From CAYRFQ01 sp964423615 (GTDB lineage Bacteria; Planctomycetota; Planctomycetia; Gemmatales; Gemmataceae): a stretch of 64,000 nt of DNA. Below the pieces are notes generated by a model, which saw only the letters and a program-made list of their open reading frames with translations, did not search any database and had not been told where the DNA came from. The position numbers and the translations under genes are program-made. The stretch lies in the NCBI GenBank assembly GCA_964423615.1, contig CAYRFQ010000003.1:124001-188000 (forward strand), given 5' to 3'. This document shows positions 9,501 through 16,647 of this stretch, piece after piece (position 1 is the stretch's first letter; every line of letters starts with the position of its first letter).

Positions 9501-9823
9501 CGGATAGTACGAACTTCTATCTTGGGTATCGACAGATTGACCCACTCGAAAGTAAATCCGTCATCGGGTCGTTGTCGTACATCTTCAGCGAAAAATACTC
9601 GTTGACGGCGAGTGCTTTGTATGACTTTGGAGTCGAAAACCAAGTGACGAGTCTGGTGGTGACTCGTAGGGGCAAAGATCTCCGTGTGAGCCTTGGCTTG
9701 ACCTACAACTCGATTCTGGATAACTGGGGATTGGTCTTCGAAATCCTGCCAAATCTCACCCGAGGTCGGGTCCGCTCGCCAGGTTTGTCAGGTCCATTCA
9801 CGAGTGATGGTCTTCGTCAGTAG
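6524..9823 (+). CDS. lptD: LptD-like LPS assembly / organic solvent tolerance protein
   Basis: 1099 residues from GTG at 6524, chosen because AGGAG lies 8 bases upstream and the first residues then form a clean signal peptide ending near AAMAS. An in-frame GTG at 6470 would add 18 residues and spoil it. Two OstA-like segments are visible: near residues 25-85 (ITIYANRIANW, ILLLKGHVWIKQG) and about 300-430 (VLDIEADRLVVW, EFYLAGNVEIRTQ, LRANEVYYDLN). A Pro-rich linker separates them. The last 600 residues are rich in alternating aromatic strands (YFTGENVFVRLEDVPVFYLP), as expected for the outer-membrane barrel that inserts lipopolysaccharide. It is longer than typical proteobacterial LptD (about 780). 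No other lpt gene is nearby. Confidence 0.8.
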   Translation: MFSSFLRQLRCAVSIAATLVVVLGVGCNAAMASTLHWAPTTSSDLSRPITIYANRIANWTQDNDIILLLKGHVWIKQGTNGVRMDKAVIWITSEGKERDKQYKLRVYGEGQVQADGRGRSAVGEQALVELRTSGEVTAKPSTDKAVQQAAFPKDPVYQRGLNAFYLLKGELPTVPEVDSVAVEMSTPPHVGVPEPLALPPGQNPSLQRIPTSVRAATIEMPPSTGDITHATLQVPTEAQGGTIRQVQAQQAPGAGPSVGGLLPVPRMGGVRSPFGPRSVTIRPRSTLQKNQIRNYYNASTGETAVVVSSGIILLVTNADGKGGVLDIEADRLVVWTKGSPRQIIEDLRGARGQQNRSLEFYLAGNVEIRTQSNDESQLLRANEVYYDLNRNVAVALDADLEIVDGKLINPLHLQADQLLQLGANKFKALQARLNASALPADPGLSITVDDALIERRKIIRKTIFGQPIIDRNTGQPVADTQRYFTGENVFVRLEDVPVFYLPFIQGDADDPLGPLENISVGYNRIFGFQVYTTWDVYDLIGITELPGTKWRLELDGLTDRGPAIGSDFSFVGQQLLGIPNRYSGVVQAYGLYDGGMDVIGGNRGSFIQTSPNDFITVGTPNWRGRFLSRINVQELPQGFVFQGQANLISDRNFLEQYFLGEWLSSVNQDTYAYVKQQQDNWAWTGLVQPRTRRWITTTEWYPRFDGYLLGLKLFDWVTYNAWAGVGYAELEPTDEPGFEFEPTSQDTNTFRGHIWQEASVPFGLGPLKIAPYGIIDLAYYSEALDGESRGRFYGAGGTRVSMPLSRLYSGVQSELWNLDGIYHKIMFHGNYFNAYSDTDHTLLPQLDRLNDDASNQALRNITPVQSIFNPGNAAFLTMSALFDPQAYAIRQLVDNRVDTRDDVEVVELGIRQRWQTKRGFPGRRHVIDWMTLDLSMSVFPRADRDNFGEHVAFLKYDWSWNIGDRTSLVSTGWVDPIENGPRVFTVGTYLNRPDSTNFYLGYRQIDPLESKSVIGSLSYIFSEKYSLTASALYDFGVENQVTSLVVTRRGKDLRVSLGLTYNSILDNWGLVFEILPNLTRGRVRSPGLSGPFTSDGLRQ

Positions 9824-9839
9824 CTGGGTGTGAGGGGAG

Positions 9840-9995
9840 GAAACGTGAGCCGCGTGGATTCAACCGCAGTTCGGAAAGAGTAGACGCGAGCCGCTCAATG
9901 TTACTGAAAGAAAAAGTACACACGAGCGCCGTGTGCCTACGGCAATGAAATAGTATACGTGAGACGTGTGTACCTACGACTTCCGGCAGATCAAA
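9840..9995. repeat. Four degenerate direct repeats of about 38 bases after lptD
   Basis: Units start at about 9843, 9884, 9919 and 9957 with the pattern ACRYGAGMSSC; the last three are preceded by GAAA-N-AGTA. Spacings are 41, 35 and 38 bases. The rest of the gap 9824-10197 holds nothing else except the terminator of the next gene. Confidence 0.5.
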
Positions 9996-10124
9996 ATCCA
10001 GAGGAATGCCAGAAGACAACATCCCAATGAGGAATCTATCTGACCCATATCATTTTCGATTATGAGTTCCTTCGAACTCCATCTCCCAGATTCCATTAAA
10101 AGCATGGCTTTCCACCGCGCAGAG

Positions 10125-10155
10125 AAAAGCCGAAGCGTGACAAACCGCTTCGGCC
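10125..10155 (-). terminator. Rho-independent terminator of the HEAT-like gene
   Basis: On the minus strand GCCGAAGCG pairs perfectly with CGCTTCGGC across an 8-base loop (10129-10137 with 10146-10154) and is followed by TTTTCTC. It lies about 43 bases after the stop of the gene at 10198-10740. Confidence 0.75.
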
Positions 10156-10197
10156 AAAGTTGGTCTGACAGATGTGCTGTGGAAAGTCGGCTCCTTT

Positions 10198-10740
10198 TTA
10201 GAACTCCTCCGATAAAGGCATCTGAACAGGCGGGTTATATCGAGTTCCGTTGCGTCGAATCCAATCACGTTCGTGGTCGGCCATCGAATTGAGGAGTTGC
10301 CGCACTTGGTCGGGGCGTTGTTCATTTCGGAAAAGGTCTTCCATATATAGTTGAGTTGCGAGGCGGTAGTCTTCCCATTCTGGTGCTGCTTTGCGACCAA
10401 TCGTCTTCTGGGCTCGAGGTAGATAGTAGGCTAAAATCCTGTCCCTTTGGGGATGGTTGGCGGGAAGCATATCCAACCAAGGGAGTCGAGGCCAGTTGCT
10501 GGGCCGAGTTTGTTGAGCCAAGCGAGGAGCTTGGGAATTGTAGTAAGACGCCAGGACTTGCTTGGCGTTTCTCCGGACTTCGGGGTCTGGGTGCTTTTCC
10601 GCAGCCTTCAAGTGGTCGACAGCCAAGGGAGCCATTCTCGAAAGATGGTACCTCGCCGTGGCTCTTGCGGAGTAATTGGGTGAACCTAGTTGCGCTATCA
10701 GCGCAACCACAACCATGGTGGAAACGGTGGTTGGAAACAT
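10198..10740 (-). CDS. Small exported HEAT-like repeat protein
   Basis: 180 residues from an ATG at 10740 with a good AGGAGGG site 5 bases upstream. The first 16 residues are hydrophobic (TTVSTMVVVALIAQL), a possible signal or membrane anchor. Residues 17-75 read as one or two HEAT-type helical repeats (LGSPNYSARATARYHLSRM, HPDPEVRRNAKQVLASYY). The remainder is helical and rich in Arg, Pro and Trp. Such repeats usually bind other proteins; no partner is evident. It stands alone, with its own terminator. Family call is by pattern only. Confidence 0.7.
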   Translation of the reverse strand: MFPTTVSTMVVVALIAQLGSPNYSARATARYHLSRMAPLAVDHLKAAEKHPDPEVRRNAKQVLASYYNSQAPRLAQQTRPSNWPRLPWLDMLPANHPQRDRILAYYLPRAQKTIGRKAAPEWEDYRLATQLYMEDLFRNEQRPDQVRQLLNSMADHERDWIRRNGTRYNPPVQMPLSEEF

Positions 10741-11231
10741 GAACCCTCCTTTCCCTGCGGTCGTGACTTCATGTCACGCGAACTTAGGGATGGTCGAAAA
10801 AAGACAGTGAAATTGGAAATGGGAGAGGGACGATCGAGGGCGATAGTTGGGAGAGGAAACAAACCTTAATGTGTTTCTAACTTATAAATACTATTAGATT
10901 GAATTTGAGTCAAGAAGACAAGATTGATTTTTTATGAACAACACATGAAAGACCTCTGAGTTGGTCGGTTGCCCAAGTCGGCGAAGTCTGCCAAAATAGA
11001 GGCTTTTTGCGGTTATCGCGGGCTTATAGCAGTTCACGGTTGTGTTGGGTATCGGCAGTCCATTGGGGTCCTGAGCCCAAGAACCCCGCTATCCAAGAAA
11101 CCTTCAACAGCGTTTCTTGGGTTGGAAAAAACGACAATTTCTGGCGAAATAGTAAAATGACCGATGGAAAAAACAACGCCAATGTCTTCCAGGGGCGCTC
11201 TGCCAACAATCCAGACGCGATGTGATCCTCA
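10741..11231. other. Intergenic region with a dispersed-repeat relative
   Basis: Divergent promoter region between the HEAT-like gene and the ECF sigma gene. It is AT-rich around 10860-10950. At 11028-11052 lies a diverged copy (agcagttcacggttgtgttg...) of the 28-base repeat found at 49881 and 41936. No gene is seen. Confidence 0.5.
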
Positions 11232-11852
11232 ATGACCGATTCGAACATCGATGGCCAGTTATGGTTGTGGTTACAGCAAATGGAAGCGGGAGACGAGAAT
11301 GCCCGCGAACGACTGCTTGACCATTTCTGCCACCAGCTCCAACGCCACGCCCAGAAAATGCTCATGGGCTTTCCGCACCTCCGTCGGTGGGTCGAGTCCG
11401 GAGACGTTTTCCAAAATGCCATGGTTCGTTTACTGCGGGCGTTGGACGAAGTCCAACCGCAATCTCCCAAACATTTTGTTTCGTTGGCCTGTTTGCAAAT
11501 CCGCCGCGAGTTGATCGATCTCGTACGGCACTACTTCGGGCCAGAAGGGAGAGGAGCCAATCACGCAACCCACGTGCCTGGCAGAGACTCGGAAGACGCT
11601 CCACCTCCGCTTTACGAAGCGGGCGAAACTACGTTTGACCCAGTACGCCTGGCAAACTGGGCGGAGTTTCACGAGCAAATCAACTCGCTCCCAGAAGAGG
11701 AGCGTCAAGTTTTCGATGTCCTTTGGTATCAGGAAATGACGCAATCGGATGCCGCCGACTTTTTGGGCATGAGCGAACGGACCTTAAAGCGGCGCTGGCA
11801 ATCCGCACGGCTTCGACTGCATGAGTTGTTGAAGGGAGAGTTACCCGATTGA
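11232..11852 (+). CDS. ECF-type RNA polymerase sigma factor, planctomycete style
   Basis: 206 residues from an ATG at 11232; the ribosome site is weak. Region 2 is seen around residues 25-95 (ENARERLLDHFCHQLQRHAQ, DVFQNAMVRLLRALDE, RRELIDLVRHYFG). A linker rich in Pro and acidic residues follows. Region 4 (about 145-200) holds the helix-turn-helix (SLPEEERQVFDVLWYQEM, SDAADFLGMSERTLKRRWQSA). In this phylum such factors are often followed by a serine/threonine kinase gene; none is intact here. It would direct polymerase to stress or envelope promoters, but the regulon cannot be read from the sequence. No anti-sigma factor is adjacent. Confidence 0.9.
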   Translation: MTDSNIDGQLWLWLQQMEAGDENARERLLDHFCHQLQRHAQKMLMGFPHLRRWVESGDVFQNAMVRLLRALDEVQPQSPKHFVSLACLQIRRELIDLVRHYFGPEGRGANHATHVPGRDSEDAPPPLYEAGETTFDPVRLANWAEFHEQINSLPEEERQVFDVLWYQEMTQSDAADFLGMSERTLKRRWQSARLRLHELLKGELPD

Positions 11853-12239
11853 GAATCCGGAAAACGAACAAAGACCCAAACGGCGAGCCATTGAGACCCG
11901 TTCGGCTCATGAAACGGTCGCCCGAGGCCTTTGGGAAAAGGTGTTCAAATGCCCGGCCATTGTGGCCGGGATACGATGAGCTTGGCCTTGGGTGGACGGA
12001 TCAATCAGTATCGTGTTTGTTGTAGTTCTTTGGGTTCGGTGCGTTTCCAACCACGGCTGGGGCCTGTCGCTCCTTCGGGGCTTACAAACCAAAACACGAC
12101 TCCTACTGATTCGCCTACCTTCGGGGTTGAAAATTCAACACACCACTCTTGTTGATCCGACTATTCAAGCGAGACCCAGGACTCTGAGACCGAAAATGCT
12201 CTCATCCAAGAGAGTGAATCCACCTTTCTCGATAATGGG
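11853..12239. repeat. Intergenic hairpin-repeat region after the sigma gene
   Basis: No complete gene. A perfect 8-base hairpin with a 3-base loop, CCCGGCCA-ttg-TGGCCGGG, lies at 11952-11970. From about 12015 to 12175 the sequence is a degenerate copy of the intergenic family that contains a CCTTCGGGG hairpin and AAAACACGACTC, also seen at 37.0, 41.5 and 61.8 kb. A short frame at 11854-11980 has codon use that looks coding (FKCPAIVAG) but has no start; see findings. Confidence 0.55.
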
Positions 12240-13724
12240 CTATTTCCGCTTCTGTTTCTTTTTCTTCTTTCGGTCAGCAGCTCGTTCTTTGGCACTTTTT
12301 CGTTTGCCCGTCCCGACCTTCGCCTTGGGCATCATCCCACCGGGGTCGAGCATTCCGGACTGGCCCATTCCGGTGACCATTTTGATACGTTGCCAGACGC
12401 TCATGTTGGCCATCTGTCGCATGAGAGTGCGGATCTGGTCGAACTGTTTGAGGAACTGTTTGATCTCCGCTGGTTGTGTGCCGCTTCCGTTCGCGATTCG
12501 TTTGCGACGGCTCAAATCGATGACGTCAGGATTCTGTCGTTCCTTTTTCGTCATCGAGTCGATCATACCTTGAATTCGTTTGAAGGCTTGCTCCGGATCC
12601 TCTCCTTCTGGAATCATCTCTCCCATGCCGGGCATGAGTTGGGCCACTTGCTTGATGCCGCCCATGCTCTTCATCTGCTCGAATTGCTTTCGAAAATCGT
12701 TGAGGTTGAAGTCGCCTTTTTCGAGTTTCTTCTGTTGCTTCTCGATTTCCTCCTCGGTCATCGCCTGTTGGGCGTCTTGGACTTTTTGGACGAGGGCCAT
12801 GATGTCGCCCTGGCCGAGGATTCGTTGGGCCATTCCCTCTGGCCGAAACTCTTCGAGTTTATCGAGTTTCTCGCCGACGCCGATGAACTTGATAGGGACC
12901 TGAGTCACCTCTTTGATTGACAACGCTGCGCCACCTCGCGCGTCGCCGTCCATCTTAGTCAGGATCACCCCGTTGAGCGTCAACGCGGTGTTGAACGCCT
13001 CCGAACTCTTGACGGCGTCTTGCCCGGTCATAGCATCGGCGACGAGGTAGACCTCGTCGGGCTTGCAGACCTTGTCGATCTGCTTGAGCTCGTCCATCGG
13101 CATTTCGGCAATGTGGAGACGGCCTGCCGTATCGAGGATGACGGTATCAAGCATGTTTTTCTTGGCGTAGGCGATCGCGTTCTTACAGACGTTGATGGGG
13201 GTCGGGCCTTTGACGTTCGGGTCGGTACTCGCCGCGCCTTCTTCGTAGACAGCGACGCCGAGTTGTTCACCGAGGACCTTGAGTTGCTGGACGGCCGCAG
13301 GACGTTGCAAGTCAGCGGCTACGAGCAACGGCTTACGAGACATGTTGTCTCGGAGCGTTTTCGCGAGTTTGCCGGCGGTCGTGGTCTTTCCGCACCCTTG
13401 CAATCCACAGAGCATCAAGACGGTAGGACGTTCCTTGGCGAAGCGGATTGTAGTGTCGACTGGCCCCATCAGCTCGACGAGTTCTTCGTAGATGATTTGG
13501 ACGATTTGTTCGCTCGGATTGACGTTCTTGATGACCTCGCGCCCCACAGCTTTTTCTGTGACGCGGTCGATGAATTTTTTCGCCACTGAGAAGTTCACGT
13601 CGGCTTCGAGCAATGCACGACGTACTTCTCGCAGACCTTCTTTCATGTTCGCTTCGGTCAGACGACCTCGGCCTGAGATTTTTTTCAGGGCGTCCTTGAG
13701 GCTCTTTTGAATGGCATCAAACAT
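12240..13724 (-). CDS. ffh: Signal recognition particle GTPase Ffh
   Basis: 494 residues from an ATG at 13724. The N domain is residues 1-90. The G domain has the P-loop GLQGCGKT (107-114), DTAGRLHIAE, and TKMDGDARGG. The Met-rich M domain follows (about 330-450: FRKQFEQMKSMGGIKQVAQLMPGMGEM, then MRQMANMSVWQRIKM), and a Lys/Arg tail closes the protein. With 4.5S RNA it binds signal sequences emerging from ribosomes and delivers them to FtsY and SecYEG. The length is slightly above the usual 450 because of the basic tail. It stands alone and convergent with the sigma factor region. No SRP RNA gene is evident nearby. Confidence 0.97.
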   Translation of the reverse strand: MFDAIQKSLKDALKKISGRGRLTEANMKEGLREVRRALLEADVNFSVAKKFIDRVTEKAVGREVIKNVNPSEQIVQIIYEELVELMGPVDTTIRFAKERPTVLMLCGLQGCGKTTTAGKLAKTLRDNMSRKPLLVAADLQRPAAVQQLKVLGEQLGVAVYEEGAASTDPNVKGPTPINVCKNAIAYAKKNMLDTVILDTAGRLHIAEMPMDELKQIDKVCKPDEVYLVADAMTGQDAVKSSEAFNTALTLNGVILTKMDGDARGGAALSIKEVTQVPIKFIGVGEKLDKLEEFRPEGMAQRILGQGDIMALVQKVQDAQQAMTEEEIEKQQKKLEKGDFNLNDFRKQFEQMKSMGGIKQVAQLMPGMGEMIPEGEDPEQAFKRIQGMIDSMTKKERQNPDVIDLSRRKRIANGSGTQPAEIKQFLKQFDQIRTLMRQMANMSVWQRIKMVTGMGQSGMLDPGGMMPKAKVGTGKRKSAKERAADRKKKKKQKRK

Positions 13725-14324
13725 AAATAGGGGCTTCCACTCAGTTTTGAGGCTACAGCGAAATACCGTCAGACCAGAGAGAGTTTTACAACGGCGAATC
13801 GGTTTGGACGGTTTATGTTATAGTATCTATTCAATGTGGACAACGAAACTCGGATTCGCACGCGGTAGGGAGAGCTGCAATCGCTCCGAGTGAGTTGGTC
13901 TGCAAGCCTCCCTCAAAACCCATCCTGATTATGACGTTCCAAGCAATGACAAGAGTCACTGGACGATGAAACGACCGTAACTCGCCGCGTTTGTGATCTG
14001 CGGCAAAATTTTTCCGAGAGAGTCTGGCCGGGCTCAAGTTTTCACGGAACGGGAAATGAATGCGTGTCTGTTTTTCGTGGTGGGTAACGAGCTTGAGCGC
14101 GAGCGAGAGCAAAGGGAAGCCGTTACCTCATTAGGTGTGCCATTGTCTCAAAGTCGTCACCCCACAACAACAATGGTGTGCCATTGTTTGGGCGCTCGTT
14201 GTCACACCCTTCTATGAAACCGTGTTTTCCAAAGATTGGCTGGAAAAGGCACCGACACGTTTTGCTGCCATCCGCAAAACCGGGACTGAAGAATCCGAAC
14301 AGAAATCGGTTTCGGGCTCCGAGT
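13725..14324. other. Intergenic region upstream of ffh
   Basis: No convincing gene. The motif GGTGTGCCATTG occurs twice, at about 14136 and 14176; the second sits in a perfect inverted repeat, AACAATGG-tgtg-CCATTGTT (14169-14188). The ffh promoter should lie at the low-coordinate end. Confidence 0.45.
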
Positions 14325-14646
14325 GATTATTTTGGCAATTTGACGATTTTTGTGAAAATGAGACGGCGTTCAATCCTATTGTATTATGGGCACATGCGCC
14401 AAAGTGTGGTCGGAAACCCCGAAAATGAGCCAAAATGCTGGTTTTTCGAGGGTCGTTTTCCATAAGTGATTGATGTGTATGGGTATGTGGAAATCGAGAG
14501 GTGTCAAAAAGGTGCAAGTTTACTACAAGTTTAGCGCAGGTTTACTACAAGTTTGGTACAAGTTTACTGCAGTTTTAGCGCAGTTTTTTGTCATTTTTGG
14601 ACCGGTTTTGCGGCGAAATTGAAGGGGCGAAGTTTGGAGGAGATCG
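14325..14646 (+). repeat. Dispersed non-coding element, copy A, with 11-base phased array
   Basis: About 320 bases that match the reverse complement of 34590-34905. A 46-base core (14354-14399; begins GAAAATGAGACGGCGTTC, ends GGGCACATGCGC) is identical in both copies. Further conserved blocks are TTTTTCGAGGGTCGTTTTCC and AGGTGTCAAAAAGGTGCAAG. At 14514-14590 seven consecutive 11-base units follow the pattern RCARKTTTRST (for example GCAAGTTTACT, ACAAGTTTAGC, GCAGGTTTACT), putting a T-tract on every helical turn. No frame is conserved between the copies, so it is unlikely to encode a protein. It lies between ffh and the gene at 14858. Confidence 0.85.
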
Positions 14647-14777
14647 CCGCGGGTGGAAATTTTAAAAAAAATTTTATGTCGAGTAGATTTCAAATCACGC
14701 ACGATTAGATAGAGGCCGGTCGAGAAGTGAACCTGTGGCCATCTGTGGTTGGTTGGTGGCGAATTGTGAGGATAGAG

Positions 14778-14813
14778 AAAAAAATATCCGCTGTGGTGGG
14801 AATCACAGCGGAT
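14778..14813 (-). terminator. Rho-independent terminator of the secretin-N-like gene
   Basis: On the minus strand ATCCGCTGTG pairs perfectly with CACAGCGGAT (14786-14795 with 14804-14813) across an 8-base loop, followed after one A by a run of seven T. It lies about 45 bases past the stop at 14858. Confidence 0.9.
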
Positions 14814-14857
14814 ACGTATCTCCGACACATCGGAGCTTGGGAGGTCATTCAATTATA

Positions 14858-16057
14858 TCAGCCTCCAAACCCGTTGGCGAGAGAGAAATGCAGTTCTGCA
14901 CTATTGCGTATGACGATGGACCCCGTGACCTCGTTGTAAGCAATCGTCCCGCGACCGCCGTTGTAGGCCCAGCTGCTCGGATTGATGGTGGTCACGATCA
15001 TCCGCATTATCGAATTGGCCGCGTAGCGTTGCTGAACCAAATTGTAAAGCTGGCCAAATCGTGGATCAGGGGGCGGAAGCAGATCGCTTATCGGATAACT
15101 TCGAGTCGTCAGTGTATTTCGAGCGACTTCGGGGGTGACGACCTGAATGGTTCCGTCTTTCAAGATGTAGGCGAGCCCGTTGTTGGCCAAAACGGTTTTG
15201 AGGATCGTGCGAACGGTGAGTTTCCCTTTGGGTCGGAAATTCACTACGGTATCGTAAGTCACCCCGACGTCCTCGAGCGTCAATTTGTTGGACAAAATGG
15301 GGGCTTTTGTTTTCTTGGCCATGTACTCAAGCACGTCCTGGAACCGCCAACCATCGAAGTCTACGGTCATCACCGAGTTCAGAGTCTTGAGCAAGAAGGC
15401 GTCCTTTTCGTTCAGTTTGACTCCTGCGAAATTCGCTCGGATTTCACTGCGTTTCACCCAGTTCTTGGGAAAACTAACTCGTCCATTTTCGGGAATGGTG
15501 ATGTCGCCGAGGTCCAAGGTGCTACGATTTGCGACCTCGAACCGTCGTTTTTGTTGAGCGATCTCGCCAGTTCGACCACGGGCAGTCTTGATGTATCGTT
15601 CGGCAACACTACCAGGACCACTGACGGTTTGAGTGGTTGGCTGTCGCTTGGCATACTTCGCGTACTTTTGGTATTTTGCTCTTCGTTGAGCTTCGGGGTC
15701 GTTTGACGCTTTTTTCTGGATGTACGCATCGACTCCCTCGATATAGGCCTTGATTCCCTTGCTCAGATAGACACGGTTTTTCTCGGGCAAGATTCGGGTG
15801 TTGTCGACGACATGCTGGTACGTGATGAGAACTCGACGAGCTTCGTGGGGCTTGGCACGATAAGTCTTTCGAACTTGGGCGAGAGCGTCTTTCACTTCTC
15901 GCTCGAGTTTTTGGGCGGAGACTTTTTCCCGCTCGATTGTTTTCTTGAGAAGGTTATCGTCGTCTGCAAGAACAAGCGCGTTGTGGCCAAGTAAGAACCC
16001 CGTCAGAAAGGTAACTAGAAAGAGAATTTGTGGACGGAGGCCGGATGTGTTGGACAT
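14858..16057 (-). CDS. Exported protein with secretin N-domain-like (STN) region
   Basis: 399 residues from an ATG at 16057, preceded by AAGGAAG. The first 31 residues form a signal peptide (LFLVTFLTGFLLGHNALVLA). Residues 32-150 are charged and helical, including a KYQKYAKYAKRQ stretch. Residues about 225-330 resemble the short N domain of secretins and TonB receptors (FDGWRFQDVLEYMAKKTKAP, VRTILKTVLANNGLAYI, TIQVVTPE). The end (VQQRYAANSIMRMIVTTINP, TGSIVIRNSAELHFSL) matches the N1-type fold that usually follows. There is no secretin pore domain, so it may bind a secretin or pseudopilus system. A terminator closes the gene. Confidence 0.75.
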   Translation of the reverse strand: MSNTSGLRPQILFLVTFLTGFLLGHNALVLADDDNLLKKTIEREKVSAQKLEREVKDALAQVRKTYRAKPHEARRVLITYQHVVDNTRILPEKNRVYLSKGIKAYIEGVDAYIQKKASNDPEAQRRAKYQKYAKYAKRQPTTQTVSGPGSVAERYIKTARGRTGEIAQQKRRFEVANRSTLDLGDITIPENGRVSFPKNWVKRSEIRANFAGVKLNEKDAFLLKTLNSVMTVDFDGWRFQDVLEYMAKKTKAPILSNKLTLEDVGVTYDTVVNFRPKGKLTVRTILKTVLANNGLAYILKDGTIQVVTPEVARNTLTTRSYPISDLLPPPDPRFGQLYNLVQQRYAANSIMRMIVTTINPSSWAYNGGRGTIAYNEVTGSIVIRNSAELHFSLANGFGG

Positions 16058-16647
16058 GATGATCTTCCTTTTGTCAGTGCAGTAGGTTGCGCTGCACCTA
16101 CTTTTCCCCACCTACAAGATAATTTATCCAGACTCAACTTGCTATACCAGGGAGAGAATTTCACGTATTCCAACTTTTCCGCTCTGCTGGCCGGAGAGAC
16201 CGAACAATCCTCGGTTTGGGAGTTTTCGGGAAAAGACGTGCAAAGATCGAGGAATAGTAAGGGAAACGCACGAAGTTGGTGCGATTTGGGTTAATGCCAG
16301 GAAGAGCTTTGGTGGTTGGCTTGCGGGTGGACCATTTCCAGAGTAATCAACACCAACAACTCTGACGTTCGCTCATTGTTTCACAAAGCGGCCAATACTG
16401 TCGGTGGCGTACCCAAACAGAATCTTGACTCCATTCGAAACGGTCTGACAAACACGAACCTTCCCTAATGCTGAAAAAATCAACGCACAACCTCAACTTA
16501 GGAATAGCTCAGTATCTGTTGTTCCTCTTATTTTCCTTCGCATCTTCGTGTGAAGCAATGGGTAGGAATCTCCTTGTCGCTGTTTCCATCCGCAAGTACG
16601 ATCGATCGAAGGATAGCTGTGATGAACTTGTTACGAGGATTGGCATC
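16058..16647. other. Intergenic, divergent promoter region
   Basis: About 590 bases between two divergent exported-protein genes. A frame continues upstream of the SMP-30 gene to 16468 but lacks a ribosome site and would bury the signal peptide. Nothing else is seen. Confidence 0.45.

Noticed and set aside
13020..13589. 189-codon open frame antisense to ffh
   Set aside because: Shadow of the G domain; Leu/Asp-rich text with no motif.
14514..14590. CRISPR array
   Set aside because: The units are contiguous 11-mers without spacers and there are no cas genes.
14523..14852. 109-codon minus-strand frame with Tyr-Gln-Thr-Cys-Ser-Lys-Pro-Ala repeats
   Set aside because: The amino-acid repeat is only the 11-base DNA array read in frame (33 bases give 11 residues); the frame is not kept in copy B.
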